Shown: one piece after another, positions 33,711-44,095 of the stretch
Position numbering within the stretch: position 1 is the stretch's first letter
Layout of the letters: every line of letters starts with the position of its first letter
Source: Leptidea sinapis
Taxonomy: Eukaryota > Arthropoda > Insecta > Lepidoptera > Pieridae
Length of the DNA: 64,000 nt
Assembly (NCBI RefSeq): GCF_905404315.1
Contig: NC_066310.1
Location: 2,046,001-2,110,000 of the forward strand
Direction of reading: 5' to 3'
The notes under the pieces: model-generated
What the model was told of the DNA's origin: nothing
Databases searched by the model: none
What the model saw: only the letters and a program-made list of their open reading frames with translations
Made by a program: the position numbers and the translations under genes

Positions 33711-34365
33711 TTGGTTTGTTAATGACCCTGAGGAAAGCGAAGAAGTGGAGAAATCTACTTAAAACCGTGACTCCTTGACCAGAGTGTCCACTCTGACCTT
33801 CAGCAATGAAGAACACAACCGAGAAAATAATATCATTATTTTTCATTAATTGCTTATTTAGCAATTAAACAGTCTTATATAAATTCAGCTTCCAATAATG
33901 TAATAATAAAACACACAGGCCTAAAATTCCATTAATTTCTACATATATATATATTTAACGTTAAGACATGGTTTTGAAGTGATTTAAACAAATATAATAA
34001 GTTATACTGCAGCGGGACAAAAGCAAATGTTACAAATACAATTTGAAGCTATATTAGTGGAGTTATTTATATATTTTTTGCTTAATTTTGATAGTATTAG
34101 TGTTCAGTACTGTAGCATAAATAATATACCTGATTTACGTTCAAAGCATATAAATACCACTTTATAAAATTATCTTGTAAATGTCCAATTAACTTATGTT
34201 GATTAGATAACAGAAACAAGTGTCTCAGTCGCTTCATAACTGAGGTTTTACAAAATTTTAGTCGCTTCATTTTTGCATTTACAGAAGATTATGTAAGAGT
34301 GCGCATGTGATTGTTAATTATTTTAATAAAGAGACATTATTATTTGTAGGTGACATCCATTCATT
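33711..34365. other. unassigned AT-rich DNA
   Basis: Nothing recognised beyond a short (TA)n run near 33940-33955. Confidence 0.35.
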
Positions 34366-34516
34366 TCAGTCGGAAGACGTCCACTCCTGGACATAGGCAT
34401 CCCCCAAAGAACGCCTTGACGATCGGTCTTGCGCTGCCCCCATCCAACGTATTCCGGCGATCTTGACCAGATCGTCTGTCTATCTTGTGAGGGCTACCAA
34501 CACTACGTCTTCCGTG
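34366..34516 (-). mobile_element. RTE-type LINE C-terminal fragment, minus strand
   Basis: TCGGAAGACGTCCACTCCTG, CGATCGGTCTTGCGCTGCCC, CCAACGTATTCCGGCGATC and TTGACCAGATCGTC are the reverse complement of the WTSSG end, the AQDRS region and the DDLVKIAGIRW region of the RTE family. 5' truncated, and the ATG tail is nearly absent. Confidence 0.7.
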
Positions 34517-34916
34517 ACTTTATGATATGATTCTTGATCGTGTTGTTTTGTGTTGTAATCAGTGAGGTAAGCATTACTTTTTTTTATTTATTTAATTGAG
34601 AAACAAACGATTATACAACTCCTTTTAACAATTCATACTTAACATTATTTAAAACCTATAGTTTCCTTTATTTTTAAACCTAATAAATAAGATTTGCGCG
34701 ACATGATAATTTTTAAACAAAATGCAATATTCGACATAAAAATTAAATATACTTAAATGTAATATATAAAGAGATAGAGAATATTAAAAAGATACAAATA
34801 GATTAGAACAACCATTAAATTAACAAAACAAGAAAAAATCTATTTGAAACAATTTTTTAAGGTCGACAATTTATCAAAGAATACATCTGTGTCAGTTAAG
34901 ATTTGTATTCTTAAGA
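34517..34916. other. unassigned AT-rich DNA
   Basis: Nothing recognised. Confidence 0.35.
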
Positions 34917-35196
34917 TTTTTTTATGTTAATAAGGGATGAGACAAGCAGGATATTACAATGCAGTTCCGCTCAGGATTCTTGAAAAACCCCAAAATTTCT
35001 GAGCGGCACTACAACTTCGCTCGTCACCTTGAGACATAAGATGTTAAGTCTCATTTGCCCAGTAATTTCACTAGCTATGGCGCCCTTCAGACCGAAACAC
35101 AGTAATTTTTACATATTACTGCTTAAATGCAGAAATAGGCGTCTTTGTGGTACCCATAATCTAGCCGGCTTCCTGTACAAAGGAGCCTCCCACTGG
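34917..35196 (-). mobile_element. Rep-A, near full length with a 3' deletion
   Basis: Intact 5' part ending GGAGCCTCCCACTGG. About 30 bp between GAGACAAGCAGGA and ATTACAATGCAG, including the ATCAGCTGAA segment, are deleted. GTCGTATTGTGTCATGTTAT follows the element, and a similar GATCGTGTTGTTTTGTGTTG...ATCAGTGAGGTAA occurs at 34537-34568, while TATAATCAGTGAGGTAA follows at 35213. Confidence 0.8.
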
Positions 35197-35548
35197 TCGT
35201 ATTGTGTCATGTTATAATCAGTGAGGTAACTATTACATTTGTATTCTAAAGATAAGTTTATAATATAAAGCATTGAATGTAGAAGATAATATTTAAAACT
35301 GCCGCAGAGTAGTGACGCGATCAAAGGCTCAGGTATAACTATTGTCATGTGACTAATTATTATTGTTCACAATCAGGTATTTGACTGCTCGGCTACGTCA
35401 AGAAGGTCACGTGAAACCGTTATTTGTCTAATTATTACAGTCGGTGATAACGAACCAAGTAAAGAAACTGTAATGAATATTTTTTGGTATACATACTATA
35501 GAGTTTATAGCTTCGATTAAATATTAACATCTGCTAGTTAAAGATAGT
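35197..35548. other. unassigned DNA
   Basis: Starts with a short stretch (ATCAGTGAGGTAA) repeated from 34558-34570 on the other side of the preceding repeat. Otherwise nothing recognised. Confidence 0.3.
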
Positions 35549-35585
35549 AGTGGGAGGTTTCTTCGCACAGGATGCCGGCTAGATA
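35549..35585 (+). mobile_element. Rep-A 5' scrap
   Basis: AGTGGGAGGTTTCTTCGCAC then AGGATGCCGGCTAGAT: the first ~37 bp of Rep-A only. Confidence 0.5.
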
Positions 35586-35635
35586 GGTCTGGACTCTGGA
35601 TGATATAGACTTACAATATACTAGTGTATAACTGA

Positions 35636-35916
35636 CGACCTGTATAGCCGAGTGGTTAGTGATCCTACCTAATAAGCTAGAGGTCCCGGGTTCGAATCCC
35701 GGCAGGTGCAAGCATTTATATGATGAATGTGGATGTTTGTTTCCGAATCATGGATGTTTAAATGTATTTATATATGTTTATATGAATTTATGTATGTTTA
35801 AGTAAGTATATTGTATTAAATATATCATTGTCTTGTAACACATAACACAGGATATATATGCTTAACTTGGGGCAATAATTTGTGTAAAAAGTGTGTCGAT
35901 ATTATTATTATTATAA
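35636..35916 (+). mobile_element. SINE-B, tRNA-derived, full length
   Basis: The head (35636-35709) is tRNA-like: A box TAGCCGAGTGGTTAG, B box GGTTCGAATCC and a pairable acceptor (ACCTG/CAGGT). The anticodon stem is weak, so it is not a working tRNA gene. The body runs CAAGCATTTATATGATGAAT, GGATGTTTGTTTCCG, ATTGTATTAAATATATCATT, TAACACAGG and TTGTGTAAAAAGTGTGTC, and ends in an ATT repeat. Pol III boxes inside the head would drive its transcription. Other copies: 24174-24312 and 41281-41516. Confidence 0.8.
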
Positions 35917-36418
35917 CTAATATTCGGTATTCATTCTCATTTTCCCTCGTTTCCCCCTTCAAGTGCACTATTATAAATATATCGATTTATATCGATGTAA
36001 CTCGCACTGATCGAAGGTAGGGTGATATACGCAAGTGAAACGCACGGCACCGCTCGCCGACCGCACCGCAAATCAACTCATGACCGACAGCGTGGATCCT
36101 CGATCGTTCGGATAAAATCACCGCATTTACAAGTAATAGTATGAGATTATAGTAGAAGTGGTTCGACTAATATATAGGTACCTATTGTAGTGTATGAAGG
36201 AAACCCACAGTTCCCGGACAAGAGAAGATTGAGATTTTATCTGCGTACGAGCATACCACCTGCATCCCCTTTGATATTCCAGGTTAATGCACTTGCTCCT
36301 TTGATAAGTCCGTTTGTTCACGCCTTAAATCACCCGCAACCCACAGTCCACAAATCATTGAAACCAGGCTAACGACCACTAGCGTATAGACTAACAAATC
36401 CAGTTTAGTTGGTTACCC
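35917..36418. other. unassigned DNA with a short GC-rich patch
   Basis: 36030-36110 is CG-richer (ACGGCACCGCTCGCCGACCG) without an associated exon. A 60-codon plus frame at 36190-36372 is not recognisable. Confidence 0.25.
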
Positions 36419-36650
36419 AGCCGGTTAGATTATGGGTACCACAACGGCGCCTATTTCTGCCATGAAATTACTGGGCAAATGAGACTTAACATCTTATGTC
36501 TCAAGGTGACGAGCGCAATTGTAGTGCCTCTCAGAATTGTTGGGTTTTTCAAGAACCCTAAGTGGCACTGCATTGTAATGGGCAGGGCGGTATCAATTAA
36601 CATCAGCTGAACGTACATCTCGTCTCGTCCCTTATTTTCAAAAAAAAAAA
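36419..36650 (+). mobile_element. Rep-A with internal deletion
   Basis: Begins at CCGGTTAGATTATGGGTACC, lacks the small hairpin and adjacent GGCGCC (joined from GCCATGA to AATTACTGGG), keeps the long hairpin, and ends CTTATTTTCAAAAAAAAAA. Confidence 0.8.
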
Positions 36651-36894
36651 GTGCAAGAGAGAAGAACATCTCGAAGATACAGCATGATAGAAAAGGAAAA
36701 TGAATCTATTGGTAGGTACTGTTCCTGTTGTCATTGTCCCTCCTTACTATTTTGAATATTTAAATCACTCGCTAAAGCACACATTGACAAATCAAAATTG
36801 GTCACTTGTTAGCGGGCTGTCAGATCGTCTAGATACGCTAGTATAGTATATTGTAAGTTGCCAACGTGTGGACGCGTTAGTGTCTCACTTCTAG

Positions 36895-37312
36895 GACTCA
36901 AATACTGTCGAAATTTGGGACATGTAAATAGTCTTACTATGTGCTTCATGAGAAACCTCATGGTCGCTCAGGGGGCAATTGAGAGGGCTTTGCTCGCAGT
37001 TTTCCTGCGAGATCGAATCAAAAATGAGGAGAACCGTAGGAGAACCAAAGCTACCGACATAGTCCAAATGATTGCGAAACTGAAGTGGCAGTGGGCAGGG
37101 CACAATATTCGATGGACAGATGGCCGTTGGGACAGAAAAGTCCTCGAATGGCGACCACGTACCGGAAGGCGCATTGTTGGTAGGCCACCCACAAGATGGA
37201 CCGACCATCTGGTCTAGATCGCCGGAATACGTTGGATGAGGGCAGCGCAGGACCGATCGTCGTGGAAATCTTTGTCCAGCAGTGGAAGTCTTGCGGCTGA
37301 TGATGAATGAAT
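36895..37312 (+). mobile_element. RTE-type LINE C-terminus, longest fragment
   Basis: Open for about 100 codons: MVAQGAIERALLAVFLRDRI, KNEENRRRTKATDIVQMIAK, LKWQWAGHNIRWTDGRWD, KVLEWRPRTGRR and GRPPTRWTDHLV, then a TAG, then IAGIRWMRAAQDRSSWKSL. An 11-nt deletion (GGGGGAGGCCT missing) breaks the last part, and the tail is GATGAATGAATGAATGA. This is the region C-terminal to the reverse transcriptase core in RTE-type proteins. The nonsense codon and frameshift make it a dead copy. The 160-codon antisense frame here is a shadow. Confidence 0.8.
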
Positions 37313-38298
37313 GAATGAAAAAGTCTTCTGTTAGTAACAATTGTTTACATAGTTTTAGTGTTCTGTTTTTCAACCAAATATAGTACTAAAATAAAATAAA
37401 AATAAATAAATACATGTATCATATAACTTTTTTATGTTGAAGTATGTATAAATAAATATAAGAACTGCTTTATACAATAACAACCGATAATATGTATCAA
37501 AATTAAAAACATCAAGTATTTTATAAAATATGGCATAAATACTATCAGTGAATGTATTTGTTTATAAGAAATATAAAAGGTGAAATATATTATTGCAACC
37601 TTTTATAAAGATCATCTGAAAGCAAAAAGTCTTTGAAGGTTTTGGGGGTTTCTTAGCGGGGATTTCCAAGTGCAGTTTGGTCGCTAACCTTGAAAAAAAA
37701 CTTCCACGATACTTAACTTCCTGTCTCTCTCATCTCGTAAAGTTTATCACATACACCAAGACTGTCAACATAATATCATATGCTATGATCATAATACCCT
37801 ATATACATAGATTAAGTGAAGTCTATTTATATATAACATCTATAATAATGTTGGTATGGTATTTACCATGGGTCTGCACTATGTGTTTCTGTGTAAGAGA
37901 GGCATATTATATGCTATAAGGAACTACTTACAACTAAATTGTAGAAGGCTTCATAATATTTAAAATGGCGTGCTTTAATCGACATCACAAAGTATTCGAA
38001 TCAATTTTGAGAAAAAAAAATATGTTTTTTATGCCCTTTAAAATAAGAAAGATATAATTTATCTTATACGCTCACATAACAAAAAAATGTTCAGCGCCGT
38101 ACACTTGTAATTAAATTATTAAGAAAAAAGATAACAGTGTCTGTCTGTTTAAATGATAAACATCAGCTTAGAATTCTAAAACAACATTTAAAAAACTCCC
38201 ACATCAGTGTTTCGTTTTCGATAATTTAATCCTCTCAATTATTCACTATTTCAATAAAACAATTTTAGAGGATCAAAAACGCGTGTAAGCTGTAACTG
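37313..38298. other. unassigned AT-rich DNA
   Basis: Nothing recognised in about 1 kb; an 80-codon plus frame at 37677-37919 has no motif beyond hydrophobic bias. Confidence 0.3.
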
Positions 38299-38733
38299 TT
38301 TTTTTTTTATGGAATAGGAGGACAAACGAGCGTACGGTTCACCTGTTGTTAAGTGATCCACGCCGCCCACAATCTCTTGCAACACCAGAGGAATCACAGG
38401 AGCGTTGCCGGCCTTTAAGGAAGGTCGTATGGTCCCGGAAACACCGCACAAGGAAGTTCATTCCACAGCCTTGTAGTACGTGGAAAAAAGCTCCTTGAAA
38501 ACCGCACTGTGGAAGACCGCCATCAGACATCCTGATGGTGGGGATGATATCCTAACTTGTGGCGTGTTGTGCGAAGGTGGAATTCGGCGGCAGGAATCAG
38601 GTTAAACAGCTCTTCGGAACACGCCCCGTGATAAATGCGGTAGAAGACACACAATAAAGCGACATCTCTACGCAACGGCAAGTGATCCAGCCGTTCACAG
38701 AGCACACCAACAATTCGAGCTGCTCTACGATGT
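38299..38733 (-). mobile_element. Zenon-like LINE C-terminus and 3' tail, best copy
   Basis: The minus strand encodes LCERLDHLPLRRDVALLCVF, YRIYHGACSEELFNLIPAAE, FHLRTTRHKLGYHPHHQD, then WRSSTVRFSRSFF, LWNELPCAVFPG and LKGRQRSCDSSGVAR, followed by the 3' tail ATCACTTAACA, GTACGCTCGTTTGTCCTCC and CCATAAAAAA. It has one stop and one deletion that joins FPGP-YD to the FLKGRQ region. The copy shows the order of the conserved C-terminal blocks used to identify the other fragments. Confidence 0.75.
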
Positions 38734-38844
38734 TTTTACATTCGATTTTTGTGTAAAAGTTACATTTTTATTATATATTTTAGTTAACCGGACGTTGCAA
38801 GACCTTTCCAGATCTCGTTTTTTAAAACAATTAATTACGATTGC

Positions 38845-38920
38845 ACGGGTTTTAATCCTTTAAAAGTGTTTTATTTAAATTTAGGTATAACACTCGCGTT
38901 AATCAAAGAAAATACTATGT
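38845..38920 (+). repeat. family F repeat, copy 2
   Basis: Direct paralogue of 19265-19365: GGGTTTTAATCCTTTAAAA, TTTTATTTAAATTTAGG, TAACACTCGCGTTAATC and AAAGAAAATACTA. Confidence 0.5.
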
Positions 38921-39212
38921 GTAACAGTTATTCACTCATCATAACTTATGTAATTATAAAAAAGTCAAAACAATAATACTTAAATGTTAAAATATGTCAG
39001 GAAATATTCATCGTCGGACTGTTTTTATTTTTCCGCTTATTAATGTCGGATTAGCTTCTACTTCCGGTCTATACGGTGATAAGGCAGTTTTAAACATTGT
39101 TTGGAGAAGTCTGACACATACAAACACAAAAATATAAAAAAAGCCAAATGGAGCGGCAAAGATAATGATGATATTGATTATAATTGAAAAAAAATGACCT
39201 AGTTTCAATACC
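38921..39212. other. unassigned AT-rich DNA
   Basis: Nothing recognised. Confidence 0.3.
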
Positions 39213-39302
39213 CGGAGCACTGTCAGAGGTCGTAGCAATGTATCATCAAGAAAGTCATTTATGTTATAGTAACCTTTACAACACAAACGTTTTTTAACAA
39301 TT
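39213..39302 (-). mobile_element. family E upstream-part fragment
   Basis: Minus strand reads AAAACGTTTGTGTTGTAAAGG, TTACTATAACATAAATGACT and TTCTTGATGATACATTGC, matching 5262-5320. Confidence 0.5.
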
Positions 39303-39389
39303 CTTTTTGTATTATTTTGAGCATTTTCTGGGATCATGTTGGAAAAGCCTACGACTTAGTAGGCAAAATAAGTTTGTTTGTTCCTGGTG

Positions 39390-39425
39390 TTAACATTATT
39401 ATTATTTATTATTATTATTATTATT
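39390..39425. repeat. ATT/TTA microsatellite
   Basis: About eleven imperfect TTA units directly upstream of the Helitron fragment at 39426. Confidence 0.8.
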
Positions 39426-39599
39426 AAGAGATTTATTGACGCACGGTTTGACAGTTCTGCTGTAAAATAATTTCATTATAACAACAGGGAGCATATTTTA
39501 CGAAATAATTCTTGATGTTATGAAATATTATTGACAACTTCATTAAAAACAGTATTTTTTTCTGTTATGTACAGAACAACGTCTGTCGGGTCAGTGAGT
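39426..39599 (+). mobile_element. Helitron 3' fragment H4 with mutated end
   Basis: Body GAGATTTATTGACGCACGG, GACAGTTCTGCTGTAAAAT, CAGGGAGCATATTTTACG as in H9/H10. The 3' hairpin ACAGA-ACAACG-TCTGT is intact, but the terminal CAGCTAGT has become CAGTGAGT. The 5' end is lost at the microsatellite. Confidence 0.7.
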
Positions 39600-40057
39600 T
39601 ATATTAATATAATTGGACGTTATAAAATTATACTTGGTGATTAAGTTAAGAGGTAAATTAATAAAAGATTGGGTAACATTCATTATAAATGTAACTGGAC
39701 TAAACACTGGGAAAGCCCAACTAAAAAGTAAGAACAAAACAAAACATATTTTTTGCAAAATCGTTATAAAATCAATTAACCCCGACAATGTGACGTCACT
39801 GGAAGTCCCCGTGAGTCACCTTCATGAAAGCCACAAAAGTGACTCTTATTAAGTCTTAGTCTTTCTTAATTAGGTTTATTATACTTTTAATAACCGTTTC
39901 GCTTTGGATAATTTGATAAAATGGCGTAGGCGGGACGTTAAAGAAAAACAAATTATTGGTTTTGCTTTAAACTATGTGGTTTCTCAATAATAAACGTTTA
40001 AATAGAAAGTTTTAAAACCGATTTTAATTATATAATTTTATTTGTCTAGCAAAAGAA
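39600..40057. other. unassigned DNA
   Basis: No gene recognised; opposing short frames overlap at 39591-39852 and neither has a motif. Confidence 0.3.
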
Positions 40058-40310
40058 TCAAAGTCACTGACATAGCCCAGATGATTGTGAAACCGAAGTG
40101 GTAGTGGGCAGGGCACATAGTTTGACGGACAGATGGCCGTTGGTCCTCGAATGGAGACCACGCGTTGGTAGGCCCCCAAAAAGATGGGCTGACGATCTGA
40201 TCAAGATCGCAGGAATACGTTGGACAACGTAGGACCGATCGTCGTGGAGATCATTGGGGGAGCCCTTTGTCCAGCAGTGGACGTCCTCCAGCTGATGATG
40301 ATGACGAATT
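40058..40310 (+). mobile_element. RTE-type LINE C-terminus with ATG tail
   Basis: RIKVTDIAQMIVKPKW, AGHIV.RTDGRW, then a deletion fusing W to the LEW region, then GRPP-, DD- and QEYVG-like remnants, and a GATGATGATGACG tail. Stops (TAG in K-W-*-W) and deletions disable it. Confidence 0.75.
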
Positions 40311-40434
40311 TAATTAAATATAACGTATTCTAGCATAGCACTACAGGCCACAGGTTTATAAAAGTGCAATAACATACAACTAATTCTAATACAGTGGAGT
40401 TTACGGTCACCATGGTATAGTTAGTTTTTTTATG

Positions 40435-40669
40435 AAAATAAGGGACGAGCGAGCCGGACGTTCAAGTGATGGTGTAATTGATACACTCTGCCCATTATTA
40501 CGCAGTGCCGCTCAGGATTCTTGAATAACCCAAAAATCTGGGTGGCACCACAATTGCGCTTGTCACCTTGAGACGTAAGATGTGAAGTCTCATTTGCCCA
40601 GTGATTTCACTAGCTACGGCGCCCTTCAGACCACAAATACAACACACATACTGTATCACGGCTAAAATA
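40435..40669 (-). mobile_element. Rep-A, 5' part degraded
   Basis: Minus-strand copy with tail, weakened long hairpin (GTGCCGCTCAG...CTGGGTGGCAC) and the CTACGGCGCCCTTCAGACC block. The last ~55 bp at its 5' end are missing. Confidence 0.8.
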
Positions 40670-40825
40670 GTTAGTAGACTCATTGGTACTACCTGACTTA
40701 AGTAGTGGAACTACTTTAGCATGTTTCATTATCTGAGGAAAATCTTAATTGTCTCCTGTCAAATAATAACTCACCCAATTACAACAATATCAATCAATTA
40801 CTTAGTAAGTTTAACAGCTGTTAAT

Positions 40826-41210
40826 AACAGGGGAGGACAATCGAACGTGAGGGTCACCCGATCACCGATGGTCACAAGAAGGAATCACAGGATCGTTGCC
40901 AGCCTTTTAGAAACGCTTACGCACTTTATTTGAAGATACCCATGACGAAATACCTTTACCAAATCAGTTTAACAGTGGGAGGCTCCTTTACACAGGATGC
41001 CGGCTAGATTATGGGTACCCAATGGCGCCTATTTTTGCCCTGAAGCAGTAATGTGTAAGCATTACTGTGTAACTAGTGAAATTACTGGTTAAATGCATTG
41101 AAATGGGAAGGGCGTGTCAATTACCATCAGCTGAAGGTCCTGCTCGTCATGTCCCTTATTTTATTAAAAACACCGTGCGAGGAAGCTCATTCCATAGTTT
41201 ACTTGTAGTA
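40826..41210 (-). mobile_element. Zenon-like LINE 3' end, split by Rep-A
   Basis: Left part 40826-40953 (GGGGAGGACAATCGAACGTG, GGAATCACAGGATCG, GAAGATACCCATGACG) and right part 41170-41210 (ACACCGTGCGAGGAAGCTC, ATTCCATAG) are consecutive in the LINE, so the Rep-A between them is nested. Heavily mutated and without coding capacity. Confidence 0.65.
40973..41169 (+). mobile_element. Rep-A nested in LINE, internal deletion
   Basis: Complete 5' end (CAGTGGGAGGCTCC) and 3' tail, with the middle deleted: joined from TGTGTAACTAGTGAAATTACTGG to AATGCATTGAAATGGG, removing the long hairpin. It also retains the small hairpin CAGTAATG/CATTACTG. Confidence 0.8.
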
Positions 41211-41280
41211 GATATGCCCCAATGTAAATAAATGGACCCTACGCAGAAAATTTCAAATTTAGATTAGGATAATTAGGATA

Positions 41281-41516
41281 GATTTAGGTAGGTGCAAGCA
41301 TTTATATGATGAATATGGATGTTTGTTTCCGAGTCATGGATGTTTAAATGTATTTATGTATGTTTAAGTAAGTATATTGTATTAAATATATCATTGTCTT
41401 GTAACCCATAACACAGGCTATATATACTTAACTTGGAGCAAGATAATTTGTGTAAAAAGTGTGTCATTATTATTATTATTATAATTATAATTATTATTAT
41501 TATAACCCATCAGGAT
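41281..41516 (+). mobile_element. SINE-B without its tRNA head
   Basis: Begins in the body at GTGCAAGCATTTATATGATG and runs through GGATGTTTGTTTCCG, TAACCCATAACACAGGC, CTTAACTTGGAGCAAG and GTGTAAAAAGTGTGTC to a long ATT/ATA repeat. 5' truncation removes the Pol III promoter, so it cannot be transcribed on its own. Confidence 0.75.
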
Positions 41517-41671
41517 GTACTACGTCGACCTGTTGATAGTGGCCCTGTAGGGCTATTCTACAAAAAAACCGCAACAGCAAAATTAAAGAATGTCTTCAAG
41601 AAAGTTAGATCACAATTAAATTACCACTACTTAGTTTTAATATTTAAAAAAGTTTTCGAATTGTAGATTTA

Positions 41672-41809
41672 CCCCCTTATTCATAATGGTCCACTAACTT
41701 TAAACAGCCGCTTAGGAGTGTTTTTTCTCATTCTGACTTAGGTCAATAGAAGAAGACAGAGTGAGAATTAGCAATGCTTTAAGTTAGCAGACTATTGTAA
41801 ATAAGGGGG
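41672..41809 (-). mobile_element. 138-bp MITE with inverted termini, copy 2
   Basis: Inverted relative to 18303-18440 and exactly the same length. Starts CCCCCTTATTCATAATGGTC and ends AGACTATTGTAAATAAGGGGG. TTA lies on both sides (41669-41671 and 41810-41812), a 3-bp target duplication as made by PIF/Harbinger-type transposases. Non-coding. Confidence 0.75.
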
Positions 41810-41944
41810 TTATGGTTTACATAGTTACAGTTTAGAAATAAAGTAAAGGATACAATATATTAGATATTCATAAACCCTTGAGCAAGATGTCTCTCATCAC
41901 TAAAATGTGTAATAAAGAGAAACTATCTATAGGTCCGTTAAATG

Positions 41945-42490
41945 CAGGGAGGCGATGGCTGGTCCATGCGTCATGCTTGTGAACGGGCGCTACTCGTGGT
42001 TGTACATCTTGTTACCGGGAGGTCTGCTTGATGTGTTTTTTATTTATTATTATTTCCTTTATTTAGCTATCTTAAAGTTAAAGTTATTATATATTTTATT
42101 TTATGAAATGCTTACACAATGCCTCTATTTATTTACGGTATGTGTGGATTAATGCATCTCCTATACTCAATAACTCTTGTGTTTAATAGTATTCATTTAC
42201 TTTTTTTTTCTTTTTTGACTTACTCGTGTAAGCCTTTCAGTTTTTGATATTTGAGAATTTTTTTGCGTCATTTTGCATATATTGTACCTACTTGAAATGA
42301 TTTGTAAAACAATGAAAATGTTAGTCTTGATATAAAAGAGTGGCAATGAGTTTCTTGCTACTTCTTCTTATTAGCTCAACCCTTTACGAAGTAGCGGTAA
42401 ATTCAATAAGAAAAAATATTTTTTATTTTTTGACATTCATAAGTGTCATTTCCGTGACCTACATGAATAAAGTGATTTTGAATTCGAATT
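41945..42490 (+). mobile_element. family L LINE-like 3' end, longest copy
   Basis: Runs from AGGCGATGGCTGGTCCATGC through TTACCGGGAGGTCTGCTTG, a T-rich stretch, GTAAAACAATGAAAATG, TTGCTACTTCTTCTTATTAG, CCCTTTACGAAGTAGCGG and TGACCTACATGAATAAAGTG to GATTTTGAATTCG. The start at 41955 (MAGPCVMLVNGRYSWLYIL) may be the last part of a coding region. Strongly conserved against the inverted copy at 50962-51370. Confidence 0.6.
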
Positions 42491-43920
42491 TGCAAACAAT
42501 AAGCGTAAACAACACTTTTCCTTTTGTATACCACTTAATAGTGAATGTACTAAACATTTTATAAAAAAATTTTGAATTTTAGAGAAGAGAAGAAGCTATT
42601 GAAATTTATTCTTAATTAATAATTAAATCAAAACTTAAATCATTAATGCGCCGAAATCTAGGCGAGTAAAGTCGCAGTATTAAAATAAAACCATTACACA
42701 GAAAAGCTGACGTTAAATCTGATGTAACACTCACGATAGGTGACGAGAGACGACAGTAAGGTCGAGCAGACAATGTAAACACATGGCTATTTTTGTAGTA
42801 CACTTTCATTGGTGCTAATTGCGATTGGTATGTGCCTACTGTTACCAGTAACTTCGATTTCTATCTGATCGACAACAATAGTTATAATATCAGATTGTCA
42901 AAATATTTTATTATAAAAACAACAATTTTAAACGCTTTACTTAACTTGACTTTTTCTTATAAGCGGATCAAGAAACGATGACAATAGAATATTTAAAAAA
43001 AGAACTTTTACCTCAGACTAATAAAAAATACAAGATGGAAAATTTGTTGCTGTCACACGAATAAATGCGAAGTGCGAGTGAAGTTCTATTGTTTTTCTGA
43101 AACCTCAGCAATAAATAAAAGAGAATTCTATTCGAAATAACTATCTTTGGATTTAATTTAGGCTTTTAATCTGTCTGACCACGGATCTGTGGATTTACAC
43201 AATGTTTCCAAAGGAAATTAAGTCACTGCTTGTGCAAGAGATATCTTAAGCGACTCGATATCTGCGTGTTGTTTAGAGCAGGTCATGTCTTTAAAAACTG
43301 AACATATTTTATAATCTTTAGAACGGTTCAGATCTGGGTTCAGGTCTTCATATTGCTGTGTTGCCTATTTTTGTTCTCTTTTTCACAATAGTTTTCAAAA
43401 TTAAAGCAGTTCTAATGTTTAAAAATTGCTTTAAGAACAAACAATTCTCAAACAATAAATAAGTTTGATTAATGTTTTTTATATTATGTTTATCTTTTAT
43501 CTATGTCATAGTCTTCAATAGTATTGCAATCAGCTCCGATAAGAACTTCTCAGTAGCTTCAGTACTAAAACAAACAAATTGGACTAAAAGTGGAAAGTTT
43601 CGTGACAAAATACATCGGATAAGATCGAGCGCCGTCACGCTGTCTGCAGCTCCCAGACGCGACCTTTACGACTCTATTACATTTACAGTTTCATGTTCGC
43701 TTCTATATGCTCATTAAATTGGTGTACTAGTTATGCCTGCGCAGTGGATTACGTACAGTAGGAATGTGTCTAATACGCCGAGGCTATGAAAAGTAGCGAG
43801 CGACATTGGACGAGTTTGCATATATTTAGGGCTCCTACACACTGTTTTAGTTTCACTAAACACCAGGTTCATTAGAAAATAAGTCATTAACTTATAATTA
43901 CTTTATAAGTGGAGCCACTA
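42491..43920. other. unassigned DNA
   Basis: No gene or repeat recognised. An 81-codon frame at 43472-43717 has a hydrophobic start and a basic second half but no known domain; weak. Confidence 0.25.
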
Positions 43921-44095
43921 GGTGACCGGAAAATGTTCATCACAATACATAATGATGCCGTTCCGAAGAATGGAAGGCCAGAGCCTCGGAATGAATGTTT
44001 GGCATGAAAAGGAGATATTGGCATAAAACAGGGAGTGGTGGAAATTTATGTAGATAGCGTTACGACCCTGATGAGGGAATAAAGGATTTTATGAA
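43921..44095 (+). other. possible LINE relic, unconfirmed
   Basis: A purine-rich segment (GGAAGGCCAGAGCCTCGG, AGGGAGTGGTGGAAATT, CCCTGATGAGGGAATAAAGG) has the look of a decayed LINE C-terminus and 3' UTR. No reading frame survives. Confidence 0.2.

Noticed and set aside
35636..35709. Functional tRNA gene
   Set aside because: A and B boxes are present, but the anticodon stem is poorly paired and the sequence continues into a SINE body found at other loci, so it is a SINE head.
36891..37373. 160-codon minus-strand frame, the longest open frame in the window
   Set aside because: It is antisense to the RTE-type LINE fragment (36895-37312), whose plus-strand residues are clearly recognisable; the minus frame is a by-product of its composition.
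43472..43717. Secreted small protein (hydrophobic N-terminus)
   Set aside because: A hydrophobic start is common in chance frames of AT-rich DNA; no cleavage-site context, conserved cysteines or exon signals.
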